Source of the DNA: Deroplatys truncata
Lineage: Eukaryota; Arthropoda; Insecta; Mantodea; Mantidae
DNA: 64,000 nt
Direction: 5' to 3'
Assembly: GCA_030765065.1 (NCBI GenBank)
Contig: CM060983.1
Span: 47,738,067 to 47,802,066, forward strand
Shown here: positions 1 to 11,313 of the stretch, one piece after another
How positions within the stretch are numbered: position 1 is the stretch's first letter
How the letters are laid out: each line of letters starts with the position of its first letter
The notes under the pieces: model-generated
Told to the model about the DNA's origin: nothing
Seen by the model: only the letters and a program-made list of their open reading frames with translations
Databases searched by the model: none
Translations under genes and position numbers: made by a program

Positions 1-639
1 CCCCACCCCAGACTACCCTTTACATGGAACATTTTTCGAAAATTTTAATTTTCTCAAAAATGGCTCTAACGATTTTGATTAAAATATCATATGTTTAAGA
101 TATTTTCATGACAAATAAAATGTATATCTTGAATTTTCTGGGAATGTCTCCAAAAGTGTTCTTTATTGTGAACGACTTTTGCATAACTGGTAAACCATAA
201 GAGATAGACAAAATTTTACTACACAAAAAATGTAGATCGCATTAAAATACACAATTTATGTCATACACATTTTTTTGTTGAGTGAACCATTTTCGAGATA
301 TTACTTGTTATTCCCTTAAATTTTTCAATACTTATTTTCTCAAATGGGAATTCGTTATTCATTTTTTTGTCTTGGATATCAAAGAGTATTAATCTGTGGG
401 AAAGGGAATGTTGCTGCACCTAGCAACCAGCTATTAAGAGATATGTATGTGCTTAAAGGCTACTGTATTTCCAAATTGCCCTTGTAAATATACATTCTTC
501 TTACATCTACAAGAAAATTAGCAATAAGATAGACTCTGCAACTGTTTATCTCGATTAACATGAAGTAGATGGAGAATAAGCGTTTGTAAAAATAGTTTGT
601 ACAAGAGTAGAGAAAGTCATGTGAGTGTAACACATCAGA
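1..639 (+). mobile_element. HINE-like element copy, cut by the window start
   Basis: Begins inside the element (CCCCACCCCAGACTACCCTT) and runs to the standard 3' end CACATCAGA at 639, followed by a T-tract. The 3' subterminal repeat AGTAGAGAAAGT is at 606-617. Non-coding. Confidence 0.88.
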
Positions 640-1975
640 TTTTTTTTAATTCATCCCCCTTAACACACCTTCAGCAATTTGATCCCTTTGGAGCAGTCCA
701 TCTCTCCCGCCAATCCCTAAATCGCCTTAGAGGAATTATCATTAGAAAAATAAGTTTTTGATGTTTTGGAAGAAAAAACAATCACCAAAACCCTAGGTGA
801 CTGAAGTGCTTGTTGGAGAACTGTCATTAGAAGGACTGGTGATTTAATGAGATGACTTCTTCTTCTTATAGTTTATAGAAGCACTTGTTTTTCCAATAAT
901 GCCCAAGTTTCATGTATGTTCTCAGTAGAGCCTGGGTGGTAATAAATCAAAAGTTGTGTACATAATCATTTTTGAGGTTTTTGGAGGTGATAGAACCACT
1001 TTCTATTTTATCTATTTTGCATCTCATTTGAATTACAAATGCCAATTTTTGCATTTTTTAAATCAGCTTAAATCTTTTCAATTTATTTAAAATTTTTCTA
1101 TTACAGTCAATAAACTCTGGATGGTGGACATCCTTTATGTTGGAATGTGACCTCTTTTGTGTTGTAATTTTTGTTATCTGCTAAAGATTCAGCATTTCCT
1201 TTGGCAGTTGGTTCCTCTGGAAGTATTGTAGGGAAAACATTTTGACGAATAGTGATGGCCACTTACTGTTGCACAGAAGCAAACATAACATTATTTAGCC
1301 TTGCTGACTAACTTCAGTCACCATTGAAAAGTAAACTTTACAGTTATGTTGGCGAATTTGGTGCCCAAGTGTTTTTTCAGCCGTTGGAAGTGTTTTATTG
1401 TGTAAGGTGTTTTATCAATCAACACAAATCTGCTCTCACTTCAAAGAATTACGATAACAAAATAAGGCTAACTTCCAACAGCCATTGTCACATCTGGCAA
1501 ACAGTTACAGCTTTCATTAGATTCGTGTAAATTATTAGTTGATGCCGAAAGAATCTATCACAAGAACATTTACAGCAATAACTTGTGGTAATGCGCAACA
1601 ATAAAAATGTATAATTTGCATGACTTTTACACCAAATATTGGTTATTAAATATTTTTTATTACGACTTTTTAAAATGTATAATGAACTTTTTAAATTTAC
1701 AGTGCTTTTTTATGCTTTTTTTGCCTGCCTGTTTTGATTGTTATAAATGTCTAAACATCCGGATTCTAGTTTATCAATATCACCACTGTCCCACAAAACT
1801 GCATTTGTTATAGGTCATGTGGGTTAGCATTCAGGTAGTCATGGCCTCTTTATACTTCAACACAAGAAAATCTAAATTCAATTATTGGGTTTTGGTGATT
1901 AGATCTCTGATCTGGAATAACTACTTGACTGATATGGTACCCAAAAGGGTACCTGTTAACATTCATTGAAATCTT
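640..1975. other. No recognisable gene (640-1975)
   Basis: AT-rich DNA. The 68-codon frames at 1324 and 1607 have no motif and no plausible splice context. Nothing supportable was seen. Confidence 0.5.
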
Positions 1976-2225
1976 AGTCATCCTCCATGTTCACAAGGTC
2001 GTGTGTTCAAACCCAGTGGAGGGCGATAGATATTTTGGCCATAAACATTCTTAGTCACCTTTGGAAGGGAAGTAAAGTTGCTGGTCCTGTGTCGTAGATT
2101 TACGGCATGTATAAGAACTTCAAGCCTGAGCAACATTTCCAGTCTTTCATGCCCAATATAGGAGGGGACGCTAAGGACTGCAGTAGTTAAAGAGTGTCCA
2201 TAAATAAAATTCAATTTAATTTTTA
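1976..2225 (+). mobile_element. tRNA-derived SINE, family 1 (degraded)
   Basis: Contains the B-box-like GTGTTCAAACCCAGTGG and the family body (TGTGTCGTAGATTTACGGCA, CCCAATATAGG, CATAAATAAAATTCAATTTA). Same family as 24261-24550 and 60081-60388, but more diverged and with a damaged head. Confidence 0.8.
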
Positions 2226-4009
2226 ATTGAAGCCTTAGTTAATAAAGTAAATGGATGAATGAACTGCAGGATATCTATATTACCAATATATCAATCAGGG
2301 GTGACTTCTTAATATGGTAGCATGTATAACTTTTGTTCCACAAGTATAATCCTGCCTTTCCCTTTAGTGTACATGAATAACTATACTATTTATACATTTC
2401 AGTTCATTCCAACCCGATCTTGTGTTCCTGAGCTTCAGCAAGCACTATATTGTTTGCAGGTGCCAAATAGTACACTCCTGGCTGCAATCCAGTCATATAA
2501 TGGTAAGGCATAAGGCATGACGAACCAAGGGAGCACAGAGATGTATAGTGGGGAAGCGCAGGGCATAAGGCTCTATGTTGTTGACTAACCTAACAACAGA
2601 GAGCATGGAACATGTCATAGTAAATGTCTGCCTCACTTCCAATCCTCCATATACTGAACATTAGTACTAGGTTGCCTGTACATTGAGATTGATTATGCTG
2701 TGTTTCAATTGGTCAATCAGAGTGACTTAGTGCAATACATGTATACAATGCTATAAGGAGAAACACACTCTTTTAGCCCCACCATTTTAAACACTAAACT
2801 TGAAAACAAAAGGAAATTAAACATCTTGGTAGACTCACAACAAATTTAAAAATCTCTTGGCTGTTAAAACAAAAACAAGCTTTTTATCAGGAATTTTAAC
2901 AACAATGTATGTAAGAATATGACTGGATAAGTGTTTGTGATGTTAAACATGCCCTATTTTGCTTTCTTTGAGTTTTATTTGTGGTGAAGACGTATTGAAG
3001 ATACATAGGATGAATGATTCGTAGCATCTTCATGACTTCTCCATAAAACCATTGGCTTAAACAGCAGAGTTACGGATACATTTAACAAGTAGAAATTGCA
3101 GCTATCTATAACAACATGAACCATCAAAGTTTAGAGTCCCAGCTACCCCTGCTATCAATGTTACACTGAATAGGTCAAACAAGATAGAACAACCACTTAG
3201 ATTAAGTGCACATTAGCTGATGATAACCATTCTTTGTATGTGACACAAAGCTAGAAGTTATGTAAAACGCCAGTGTCCAGCTTACAAGAACTGAATCTCT
3301 GCATATCATTTTTTCAGCTGGAAAACATTATGCGGACAATGATTTGAACAATACATGCAGTCAAAACACTACTTAAACTATTATTATTATTACTACTATA
3401 CAACATCTATATATACATCTATATCTGTAATTAATCATAAACTACTGCCAGGTTTAACAAAACAAAGTTTATATGACTGAAACCCATGTACCGAAACAAT
3501 TCCTTTTGTGTGCCCAATGCATCATTCAGTTTCAGATGTTTGAAGTTGCTTCATTTTAGCTTAGAAAAACAGTCATACATGTACTGCATTAAACTGGATG
3601 AGAAATGTGAAAGGTACAAGGCAGATGTTCCATGTGGAAGATTCAGGATACAAGACAAAATGTCTCAACTTCCTCCATTTGCTACAGAAATCATTAATAT
3701 CATCTTCAGGGAGTGACGCTTTTGTTCCATTCTGTTCACTAGGAATCTAAGGCATTTTCCCACTCATTTTGGATCCTGTTTCCCATATGTTTGTCCTTTT
3801 TGTGAGAATATGCTCCTTCCAGTTGGTTTTCTTTGGCATAATTGCTTCATTTATACTTTTAATTTGCACTTCATTTTGAACTGTGAGTTTAAAGATTGGA
3901 TCCCTCCTAGTACTCCCAGCTGCGTATCTTAAAAATTTAATTTATCCTTCTTTTTTTGAGTTCTATTAGCTACAGAAAACACATTAATCATATTCAGTGA
4001 ATAATTTCT
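2226..4009. other. No recognisable gene (2226-4009)
   Basis: AT-rich DNA with short unremarkable frames (for example 76 codons at 3486). No motif or repeat was identified. Confidence 0.45.
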
Positions 4010-4090
4010 ATTAGTAACAGAAGTAGTGGCTAAATATGGTTTTCTCTAGCATATGGAGGTAATAAATAAGTTCTATTCTGCATTATGACC
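4010..4090. repeat. Isolated diverged satellite monomer
   Basis: About 760 bp before the array a single unit reads AACAGAAGTAGTGGCTAAAT, then GGTTTTCTCTAGCATATGGA and GGTAATAAATAAGTTCTATT, recognisably one copy of the 71-bp monomer. Confidence 0.75.
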
Positions 4091-4849
4091 AGACAAAGGG
4101 GTTTTAGTAAGTAAACCCTCAAATAAGCAATTCCCTGAGGGTTGGTGCCCAGAGAAGTTGGAAGTGCTTGCGACCTGCACTATTCTCTGTAGACAAATGT
4201 GATCTACAGTTTGAAGGCAGTACACCTTACTTCGATAGAAGGTAGATCAGAATGAAGAAATATTGAAGGAAAAAGAGAACAATGCATGTTTACTATTGGT
4301 AGTGTCCAATAAAGTTACCTCATGATTTAATATACAGAAATCTGAGTTACATTGCTTTTTCATTTACATTGAAAATTGTAAATTTTTTAAATCAATATCT
4401 GGTGTTATTAGCATATGACGCAGATCCTCAAAGAATTCTGATCCATAGTTTGGAGTTGAGCAGGTTAAAGGTCCACTTTCCTCATTCTTCCTCTCTAATA
4501 ATGTCACATGTTCCTTATGTTTCATTGAATTACAGGTTGTTTAACATGATGTTCTTAATGTCATTTGAGCTGTAATATTATATCTGATAATTTCACCATT
4601 TGTGCGAAGTATTACATATCAAATTCCACTAAAAAAGATGAATATTGTGCCCATGTTTTTTATGTATAAACTTATCTTTCTTTAGACATATTGACACAGT
4701 ACTCCACTGATCTATACATGCAACAATAAATGGAAGAATAGCAACAAAACCGTCCATGGGTTGGGGAGTAGAGTGTCCATTAAAATACCTTACGTCACCT
4801 ATATTCCATTAGGTAACACGATTGCTCTCTTTATTTACTAAAACCAATC
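4091..4849. other. Spacer between isolated monomer and satellite array
   Basis: No gene-like or repeat signal was recognised. One 68-codon frame at 4369 has no motif. Confidence 0.45.
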
Positions 4850-7800
4850 TGCATGGCTATGACATAGCAATAGTGCCTGAAATAGGTTTTATGTAACATA
4901 TGGAGAAAATAAATAAGATCTCTTTAGTGTTACGATATGGTAGAAGTGGCTGGAATTGAATTTATGTAACATACGGAGAAAATAAATAAGATCTCTTTAG
5001 TGTTACGATATGGTAGAAGTGCCTGAAATTGGTTTTATGTAACATGTGGAGAAAAAAAATAACATCTCTTTAGTGTTACGATATGGTAGAAGTGGCTGGA
5101 ATTGGTTTTCTGTAGCATATAGAGGCAGCAAATAAGTTCTTTAGTGTTACAATATAGTAGAAGTGGCTGAAATTGGTTTTTTGTAGCATATTGAGGCAAC
5201 AAATAAGTTCTTTAGGTTACGATATAGCACAAGTGGCTGAAATTGGTTTTCCGTAGCATATAGAGGCAACAAAGAAGTTCTCTTTAGTGTTATGATATAG
5301 TAGAAGTGGCTAAAATTGGTTTTCTGTAGCATATACAGGCAACAAATAAGTTCTCTTTAGTGTTATGATATAGTAGAAGTGGCTAAAATTGGTTTTCTGT
5401 AGCATATAAAGGCAACAAATAAGTTCTCTTTAGTGTTATGATGTAGTACAAGTGGCTGAAATTGGTTTTCTGTAGCATATTGAGGCAACAAATAAGTTCT
5501 TTAGTGTTACAATATAGTACAAGTGGCTGAAATTGGTTCTCTGTAGCATATAGAGGCAACAAATAAGTTCTTTAGTGTTACAATATAGTACAAATGGCTG
5601 AAATTGGTTTTCTGTAGCATATAGAGGCAACAAATAAGTTCTTTAGTGTTACAATACAGTAGAAGTGGCTGAAATTGGTTCTCTGTAGCATATAGAGGCA
5701 ACAAATAAGTTCTTTAGTGTTACAATATAGTACAAGTGGCTGAAATTGGTTTTCTGTAGCATATAGAGGCAACAAATAAGTTCTCTTTAGTGTTATGCTA
5801 TAGTAGAAGTGGCTGAAATTGGTTTTCAGTAGCATATAGAGGCCACAAATAAGTTCTCTTTAGTGTTATGATATAGTACAAGTGGCTGAAATTGGTTTTC
5901 TGTAGCATATAGAGGCCACAAATAAGTTCTCTTTAGTGTTATGATATAGTACAAGTGGCTGAAATTGGTTTTCTGTAGCATATAGAGGCAACAAATAAGT
6001 TCTTTAGTGTTACAATACAGTAGAAGTGGCTGAAATTGGTTCTCTGTAGCATATAGAGGCAACAAATAAGTTCTTTAGTGTTACAATATAGTACATGTGG
6101 CTGAAATTGGTTTTCTGTAGCATATAGAGGCAACAAATAAGTTCTTTAGTGTTACAATATAGTACAAGTGGCTGAAATTGGTTTTCTGTAGCATATAGAG
6201 GCAACAAATAAGTTCTTTAGTGTTACAATACAGTAGAAGTGGCTGAAATTGGTTTTCTGTAGCATATAGAGGCAACAAATAAGTTCTTTAGTGTTACAAT
6301 ACAGTAGAAGTGGCTGAAATTGGTTTTCTGTAGCATATTGAGGCAACAAATACGTTCTTTAGTGTTACAATATAGTACAAGTGGCTGAAATTGGTTTTCT
6401 GTAGCATATTGAGGCAACAAATAAGTTATTTAGTGTTATAATACAGTGGAAGTGGCTGAAATTGGTTTTCTGTAGCATATAGAGGGAACAAATAAGTTCT
6501 TTAGTGTTACAATACAGTAGAAGTGGCTGAAATTGGTTTTCTGTAGCATATAGAGGCAACAAATAAGTTCTTTAATGTTACAATACAGTAGAAGTGGCTG
6601 AAATTGGTTTTCTGTAGCATATAGAGGCAACAAATAAGTTCTTTAGTGTTACAATACAGTAGAAGTGGCTGAAATTGGTTTTCTGTAGCATATTGAGGCA
6701 ACAAATAAGTTCTTTAGTGTTACAATATAGTACAAGTGGCTGAAATTGGTTCTCTGTAGCATATAGAGGCAACAAATAAGTTCTTTATGGTTACAATATA
6801 GTACAAGTGGCTGAAATTAGTTTTCTGTAGCATATAGAGGCAACAAATAAGTTCTATAGTGTTACAATACAGTAGAAGTGGCTGAAATTGGTTTTCTGTA
6901 GCATTTAGAGGCAACAAATAAGTTCTTTTCGTGTTACAATATAGTACAAGTGGCTGAAATTAGTTTTCTGTAGCATATAGAGGCAACAAATAAGTTCTTT
7001 AGTGTTACAATATAGTAGAAGTAGCTGAAATTGGTTCTCTGTAGCATATAGAGGCAACAAATAAGTTCTTTAGTGTTACAATACAGTAGAAGTAGCTGAA
7101 ATTGGTTCTCTGTAGCATATAGAGGCAACAAATAAGTTCTCTTTAGTGTTACAATATAGTAGAAGTAGCTGAAATTGGTTCTCTGTAGCATATAGAGGCA
7201 ACAAATAAGTTCTTTAGTGTTACAATACAGTAGAAGTAGCTGAAATTGGTTTTTTGTAGCATATAGAGGCAACAAATAAGTTCTTTAGTGTTACAATACA
7301 GTAGAAGTGGCTGAAAGTGTTTTTTTGTAGTATATAGAGGCAACAAATAAGTTCTTTAGTGTTACAATACAGTAGAAGTGGCTGAAATTGGTTTTTTGTA
7401 GCATATAGAGGCAACAAATAGGTTCTTTAGTGTTACAATAGAGTAGAAGTGGCTGAAATTGTTTTTTGTAGCATCTAGAGGCAACAAATAAGTTCTTTAG
7501 TGTTACAATACAGTAGAAATGGCTGAAATTGGTTTTTTGTGGTATATAGAGGCAACAAATAAGTTCTGTTTAGTGTTACAATACAGTAGAAATGGCTGAA
7601 ATTGGTTTTTTGTGGTATATAGAGGCAACAAATAAGCTCTGTTTAGTGTTACAATACAGTAGAAATGGCTGAAATTGGTTTTTTGTGGTATATAGAGGCA
7701 ACAAATAAGTTCTGTTTAGTGTTACAATATAGTAGAAGTGGCTGAAATTGGTTTTCTGTAGCATATAGAGGCAACAAATAAGTTCTGTTTAGTGTTACGA

Positions 7801-7931
7801 TATAGTAGAAGTTGCTGAAATTGGTTTTCTGTTGCACATAGAGGCAACAAGTAAGATCTGTTTAGTGTTACAATATGGCAGAAGTGGGTGAAATTGTTTT
7901 CTGCAGCATATAAAGACAATAAATAAATTCT
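4850..7931. repeat. Satellite array, 71-73-bp monomer, about 43 copies
   Basis: A head-to-tail array of a monomer containing GTGGCTGAAATTGGTTTTCT, GTAGCATATAGAGGCAACAA and ATAAGTTCTTTAGTGTTACA. The core has 71-bp spacing (TTCTTTAG form). The flanks have 73-bp forms (TTCTCTTTAG on the left, TTCTGTTTAG on the right). The first units (4850-5110) are the most divergent (GTAACATATGGAGAAAATAA form). Within the core, two variants alternate (ACAGTAGAAG and ATAGTACAAG). All short minus-strand frames here come from the repeat and are not genes. Confidence 0.96.
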
Positions 7932-8087
7932 AATCCACTTTAGGGTGTATATGGTTTTCTGTACTGTATGGATACAGAACCCGATTTACCTCTTGGTTCC
8001 ACTGACCTTTGCTTACACTTTACATTGCAGCTTCATTCTCTACCAACTAAAATTCCCTAGTTCACTGAAAAATATAGCTACATTATA

Positions 8088-9411
8088 CTGGATGATTTAT
8101 GAAGAACTGGCACATTTCTTTCTTTAATTATTCTGTTCGAAATTCACTCAATGCCCCAATTTTAGATCCAAATTAAGCAGAATGTTCTGGAGTTTCGATT
8201 GTTTGTTACTAGATGCGCAGATGTTCATGCTTTATTCGTAATTGTTACGTTTTATTTTCGGCAACTGTTCTAGTCAACGTGAAAATAGAATACACATTAA
8301 ATGAACGACTCTTCCTGTAAAGCAATACTGAATTACGAATTCAATTACAGCTACTCAAAGGGCATACCAGAGAGAATTTGGTGTTCGGAATGCTTCTCAA
8401 AGAAACACAATAATGGGACTGGTAAACAAATTGAAAACAACTGTATCTCTGGTGAGTGAGAAAGGCAAAACTCGTTCTTCTAGGCTTCCTACGGTTGTTC
8501 TTGACGAAAGAGCACCACTGTATCTGTCTCCCAAAAAAAATCATTAAGGCGTTTGTCGCAGGTACAGCTACCCAATATGTCAGAGAGCTGTGAAAAGTGA
8601 GGGCCTAAAGCCGTATAAGATTGCGGTTGTCCATCAGTTACAAAAACCAGATAAGGATAGACGACTGAGGTATTGTCGTTGGTTTCAGGCGTTCATTGTG
8701 CAAAATCCTACCATATTGTCCATCACATGGTTCACAGATGAAGCATGGTCCCATGTGAACTCAAATAACTCACGCTCTTGGGCCAGCGAAAATCCACATG
8801 TTATTCACGAAGGACCTATGCAGCCGATTAAAATCGGAGTTTGATGCGCAATATCCGCACAGAGAATAGTGGGACCAATTTTTTTAACACAATGTGAACA
8901 CTGCAGAGTACCGACGGATTTTCATGCAGTTTGCTGAGCAACTAGACGATGTAGAGCTGAGTCAAGGATATTTTCAGCAGGACGACGCTACATGCCACAC
9001 ATCAAATGAATCCATGGCACTAATTGTAAGTTTCTTTGACGACCGGATAATTTCTAGGAACCTGTGGCCACCGAGATCTCCGGATTTGACGTTGCCGGAC
9101 TTCTTTCTATATGGTTCTTAAAATACAGGGTTTATGTCACACGTCCCCAGACATTGGAACGAGTTGAAGCACAACATTACACAGAAGATTCAAGCTATTG
9201 ACAACAGAGTCCTCCAATGAGTGGCCAATAAAATGGAACGTCTTGTTGAGTTGTGCCTTATGAAGGATGGAGGACATTTTCAACATTTGCTATAGAGGTA
9301 AATAATCTCCCCAAATTCCTCTACATTTCAGGTATAATAAGTTGTCGCTAGCATAACTCGTTTTGAAACAATTAGAGAAATAAATGTGTCAGTTCTTCAT
9401 AAATCTTCCTG
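8088..9411 (+). mobile_element. Tc1/mariner-superfamily element (Tc3-like, D,D,D), full length, degraded
   Basis: Imperfect terminal inverted repeats (about 40 bp, sharing GATTTATGAAGAACTG then CACATTT) start at 8088 and end at 9411, each flanked by TA. The length of 1324 bp is typical of the superfamily. It lies about 60 bp downstream of the Tob splice donor, inside the Tob intron. A truncated left end of the same family is at 35031. Confidence 0.88.
8346..9300 (+). pseudogene. Broken transposase of the 8088-9411 element
   Basis: Three frames must be joined to read it. The N-terminal HTH part contains QRAYQREFGVRNASQRNTI (near 8353). The middle part (8590-8844) contains WFTDEAWSH with the first catalytic Asp and the SRSWASENPH block. 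A third part (8894-9121) contains FQQDDATCHT (second Asp) and NLWPPRSPDLTLPDFFLYG (third Asp, 38 residues after the second by my count). Stops follow at 8844 and 9121 and frame changes occur between the parts. This resembles the transposases commonly called 'Tc3-like' or mariner in ants and aphids. It is not functional as read. Confidence 0.85.
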
Positions 9412-9469
9412 TAGAATGAATCAACCTAACTGTAAGAAATATGTGTGCGAAAATACATCTGTTACATAC

Positions 9470-10245
9470 CTGTTGGCTCGCTTGCTACTGGTCTTGAGCT
9501 TTGTGCTTCCAAATTTGGTCTGGGCGAAGGTAGCCGTGGTGAAAGTGAGTGGCGCCGTAGATCGAGGGATGAAGGATGTTACAGGACTTGGCGAGCCTTT
9601 GTAAGGTGGCGGTGGTGAGGACGTCGAGCCCGGAGTGGCCGTGGTGGTCGAGGTCACGGCCTGCTGCTGTACAGGAGCGACGGATTGTACTGGCTGTACC
9701 CTGACTGGCGGCACAGTTCCCGATCCAGCACCGGGATACGGCGAGGACGAGGAGGTGCTCTTGTTGTTGGGCGAGAGGCTAAGTCCACCGAGAGAGGAGC
9801 CCACGGCCTCGATGGGCCTGAAACACTGCGCCTCAGGATTGAAGGTCTTGGTGACTTCGCGGTCTGCGGCAGAGGAAGAATCGTCGTGTGGATCTGACAA
9901 CTCGCTGAACAGCACCTTAACGGCACCCTTCTCGCCGATCCTGTAGCTCACTTCTCCGGGATCCACCCACACTGCCAGTTCCTGTGGCAGGTTCTCGAGA
10001 ACGTCCTGAATGGGAACCCCGCTTTCCCTGGCTGCTCGCTCCAGAACAGGGTCCACGGGATCACCGGTCTTGAGACATCTGAACGCTGATCCTTTGAATG
10101 GCTTTTCTGGGTACCAGTGACCCTTGAATTTGTCCTTTAGTGCCTTTTCAAGTTCTTCGCCGAAGATGTTCACCCTCCGCCGGGGCAGCTTATTGTACAG
10201 GTAGGAAATGACGAAATTTAGAGCGACTTGTACTTCTATGTGCAT
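9470..10245 (-). CDS. Tob: Tob (BTG/Tob antiproliferative protein), N-terminal coding exon
   Basis: Encodes the first 258 residues of a Tob protein. Known role of the family: the BTG domain binds the CAF1 (CNOT7/8) deadenylase and the PAM2 motif binds the MLLE domain of cytoplasmic poly(A)-binding protein, so Tob recruits CCR4-NOT to mRNAs and restrains proliferation. Seen here: a BTG domain at about residues 1-115 with the box A pattern [16 protein letters not shown] (42-57) and box [21 protein letters not shown] (86-105); a PAM2-like segment [10 protein letters not shown] (135-144); then a Ser/Pro/Thr/Gln-rich linker and the Tob-typical [18 protein letters not shown] (232-249). The start is chosen because [11 protein letters not shown] matches the family N-terminus and the ATG sits in CAAAATG. 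The frame runs into a splice donor (CAG then GTATGT, intron from 9469), leaving two bases of a split codon (phase 2). The C-terminal exon was not found. The exon is clearly more GC-rich than its surroundings. The family call is very secure. Confidence 0.94.
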
Positions 10246-10272
10246 TTTGGACGTTTGATAATCCTCTCTTCG

Positions 10273-10290
10273 TTACAACCGATGGTGCAT
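10273..10290 (-). promoter_or_regulatory. Short upstream ORF in the Tob 5' UTR
   Basis: A five-codon ORF (MHHRL, then TAA) lies in the inferred 5' UTR and ends 27 bases before the Tob ATG. Its ATG context (ACGCATGC) is weaker than the main start. It could damp translation or allow re-initiation; this is inference. Confidence 0.4.
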
Positions 10291-10351
10291 GCGTAACAGG
10301 GACCTCTGTAGCAAGTCTTGGTCTAGAAGACTAACAAGAAGTGCTGCACAC

Positions 10352-11117
10352 CTGCAACAAACAAAAGAACACCTCCATTAGACCCCACTTAGCACCAATT
10401 AGAACTACCTAGCTACTAAGTTTAATTGCCACAGTCATCTTAATGTAGATTTTTGCTGTCAGATCTGGTATATAAGTGTATAATATTGCATCCGTTGCAT
10501 TTTCTACTTTATTTCTTTATATTATTTTCAGGACAATTCCGTGAGGAGAAGAGCTGAAGGAAATCTCCTGAAATTAGTGAGTCAGTCTTTAATTTTGAAT
10601 ATATAAACAAAATAACACCGACATACTATGAAAAAGAAACACATTTTAGCTCGATTCTATATACTTTTGCATGATAAAATTATAAAAATACTAAGATGGC
10701 TCATGCTACACTAATACATTTTTGTAGTATGAATACACTGTATATTTTGAGCAACCATGACCCAGTACTCTAACCTCAAAAGTTTGCAGTAATGTGTTTA
10801 TTACAAACATACGCTAAAAAGCTATGAATGTAGTTATGTCGTCATCAGTCAGACTAAAGGAGATCAGTTTTGTTGATTCACATAAGGAGACTGATCTTAG
10901 AGGAAGATTTCCTTCATTAGATGATTGAAATTAAAAGAGCGTGGATTACATTCAAAAGTGTGATTACTAAGGTTCTTGGGAAAAGAGGCCCTTGACTACA
11001 TATTGAAGACATTTGGAATGCTTTTTCAGTTAACTTTGAGGTGCAATCTTAGCGATGTAGTTGTATTCATTATGGTCATAAATGTATCATACAATGACCG
11101 TGGAACGTGTATTTAGG
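10352..11117. other. Probable Tob 5' intron, no other gene seen
   Basis: On the minus strand this lies immediately upstream of the inferred Tob acceptor, so it is probably intron. AT-rich, with no conserved element recognised. Confidence 0.45.
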
Positions 11118-11313
11118 CATCTGCCCAGGATAGTCCTGATAAAGGCCAACTAGTTATTAATTAACAATCGCAGCACACATTCACATGCCAGGCCCTAGAA
11201 CACATCAAGGTGCCTTATCAAAGGTCAATTTCTGAAGCCTAGCAGGGAATCGAATCGGACCCTTGGAACAGCAGGCATATGCTCCAATATAACTTAGCCA
11301 CAGGGCCAGTCGG
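11118..11313 (-). mobile_element. tRNA-derived SINE, family 4
   Basis: On the minus strand an A-box-like GTGGCTAAGTT is followed about 45 bp later by the B-box GATTCGATTCCCTGC and a short body. The tRNA-like head lies at the high-coordinate end. A single copy was seen. Confidence 0.7.

Larger units (their letters stand above)
9470..10351 (-). other. Tob: Tob exon with 5' UTR segment and splice sites
   Basis: On the minus strand a pyrimidine-rich tract ending TTGTTTGTTGCAG stops at 10352, so the exon probably begins at 10351. The 106 bases to the ATG at 10245 are 5' UTR, so at least one upstream non-coding exon must lie at higher coordinates. The exon ends at 9470 at the donor CAG/GTATGT. Splice sites are inferred from consensus only. 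Confidence 0.72.

Noticed and set aside
5147-7919. About twenty minus-strand frames of 60-113 codons in the satellite
   Set aside because: The 71- and 73-bp period makes the same frame recur. The peptides are repeat translations with no independent support.
4850-7931. Regularly spaced repeats as a possible CRISPR array
   Set aside because: The whole unit is repeated with no unique spacers, and the context is eukaryotic. It is a satellite.
1-9411. Remaining Tob coding exon(s) in the window
   Set aside because: Minus-strand frames here are satellite, SINE or transposon. No Tob C-terminal pattern was recognised, so no exon is called.
9635-9946. Plus-strand frames of 103 and 70 codons and a 90-codon minus frame over Tob
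   Set aside because: They are shadows of the GC-rich Tob exon in other frames. Only the 274-codon minus frame matches a known family.
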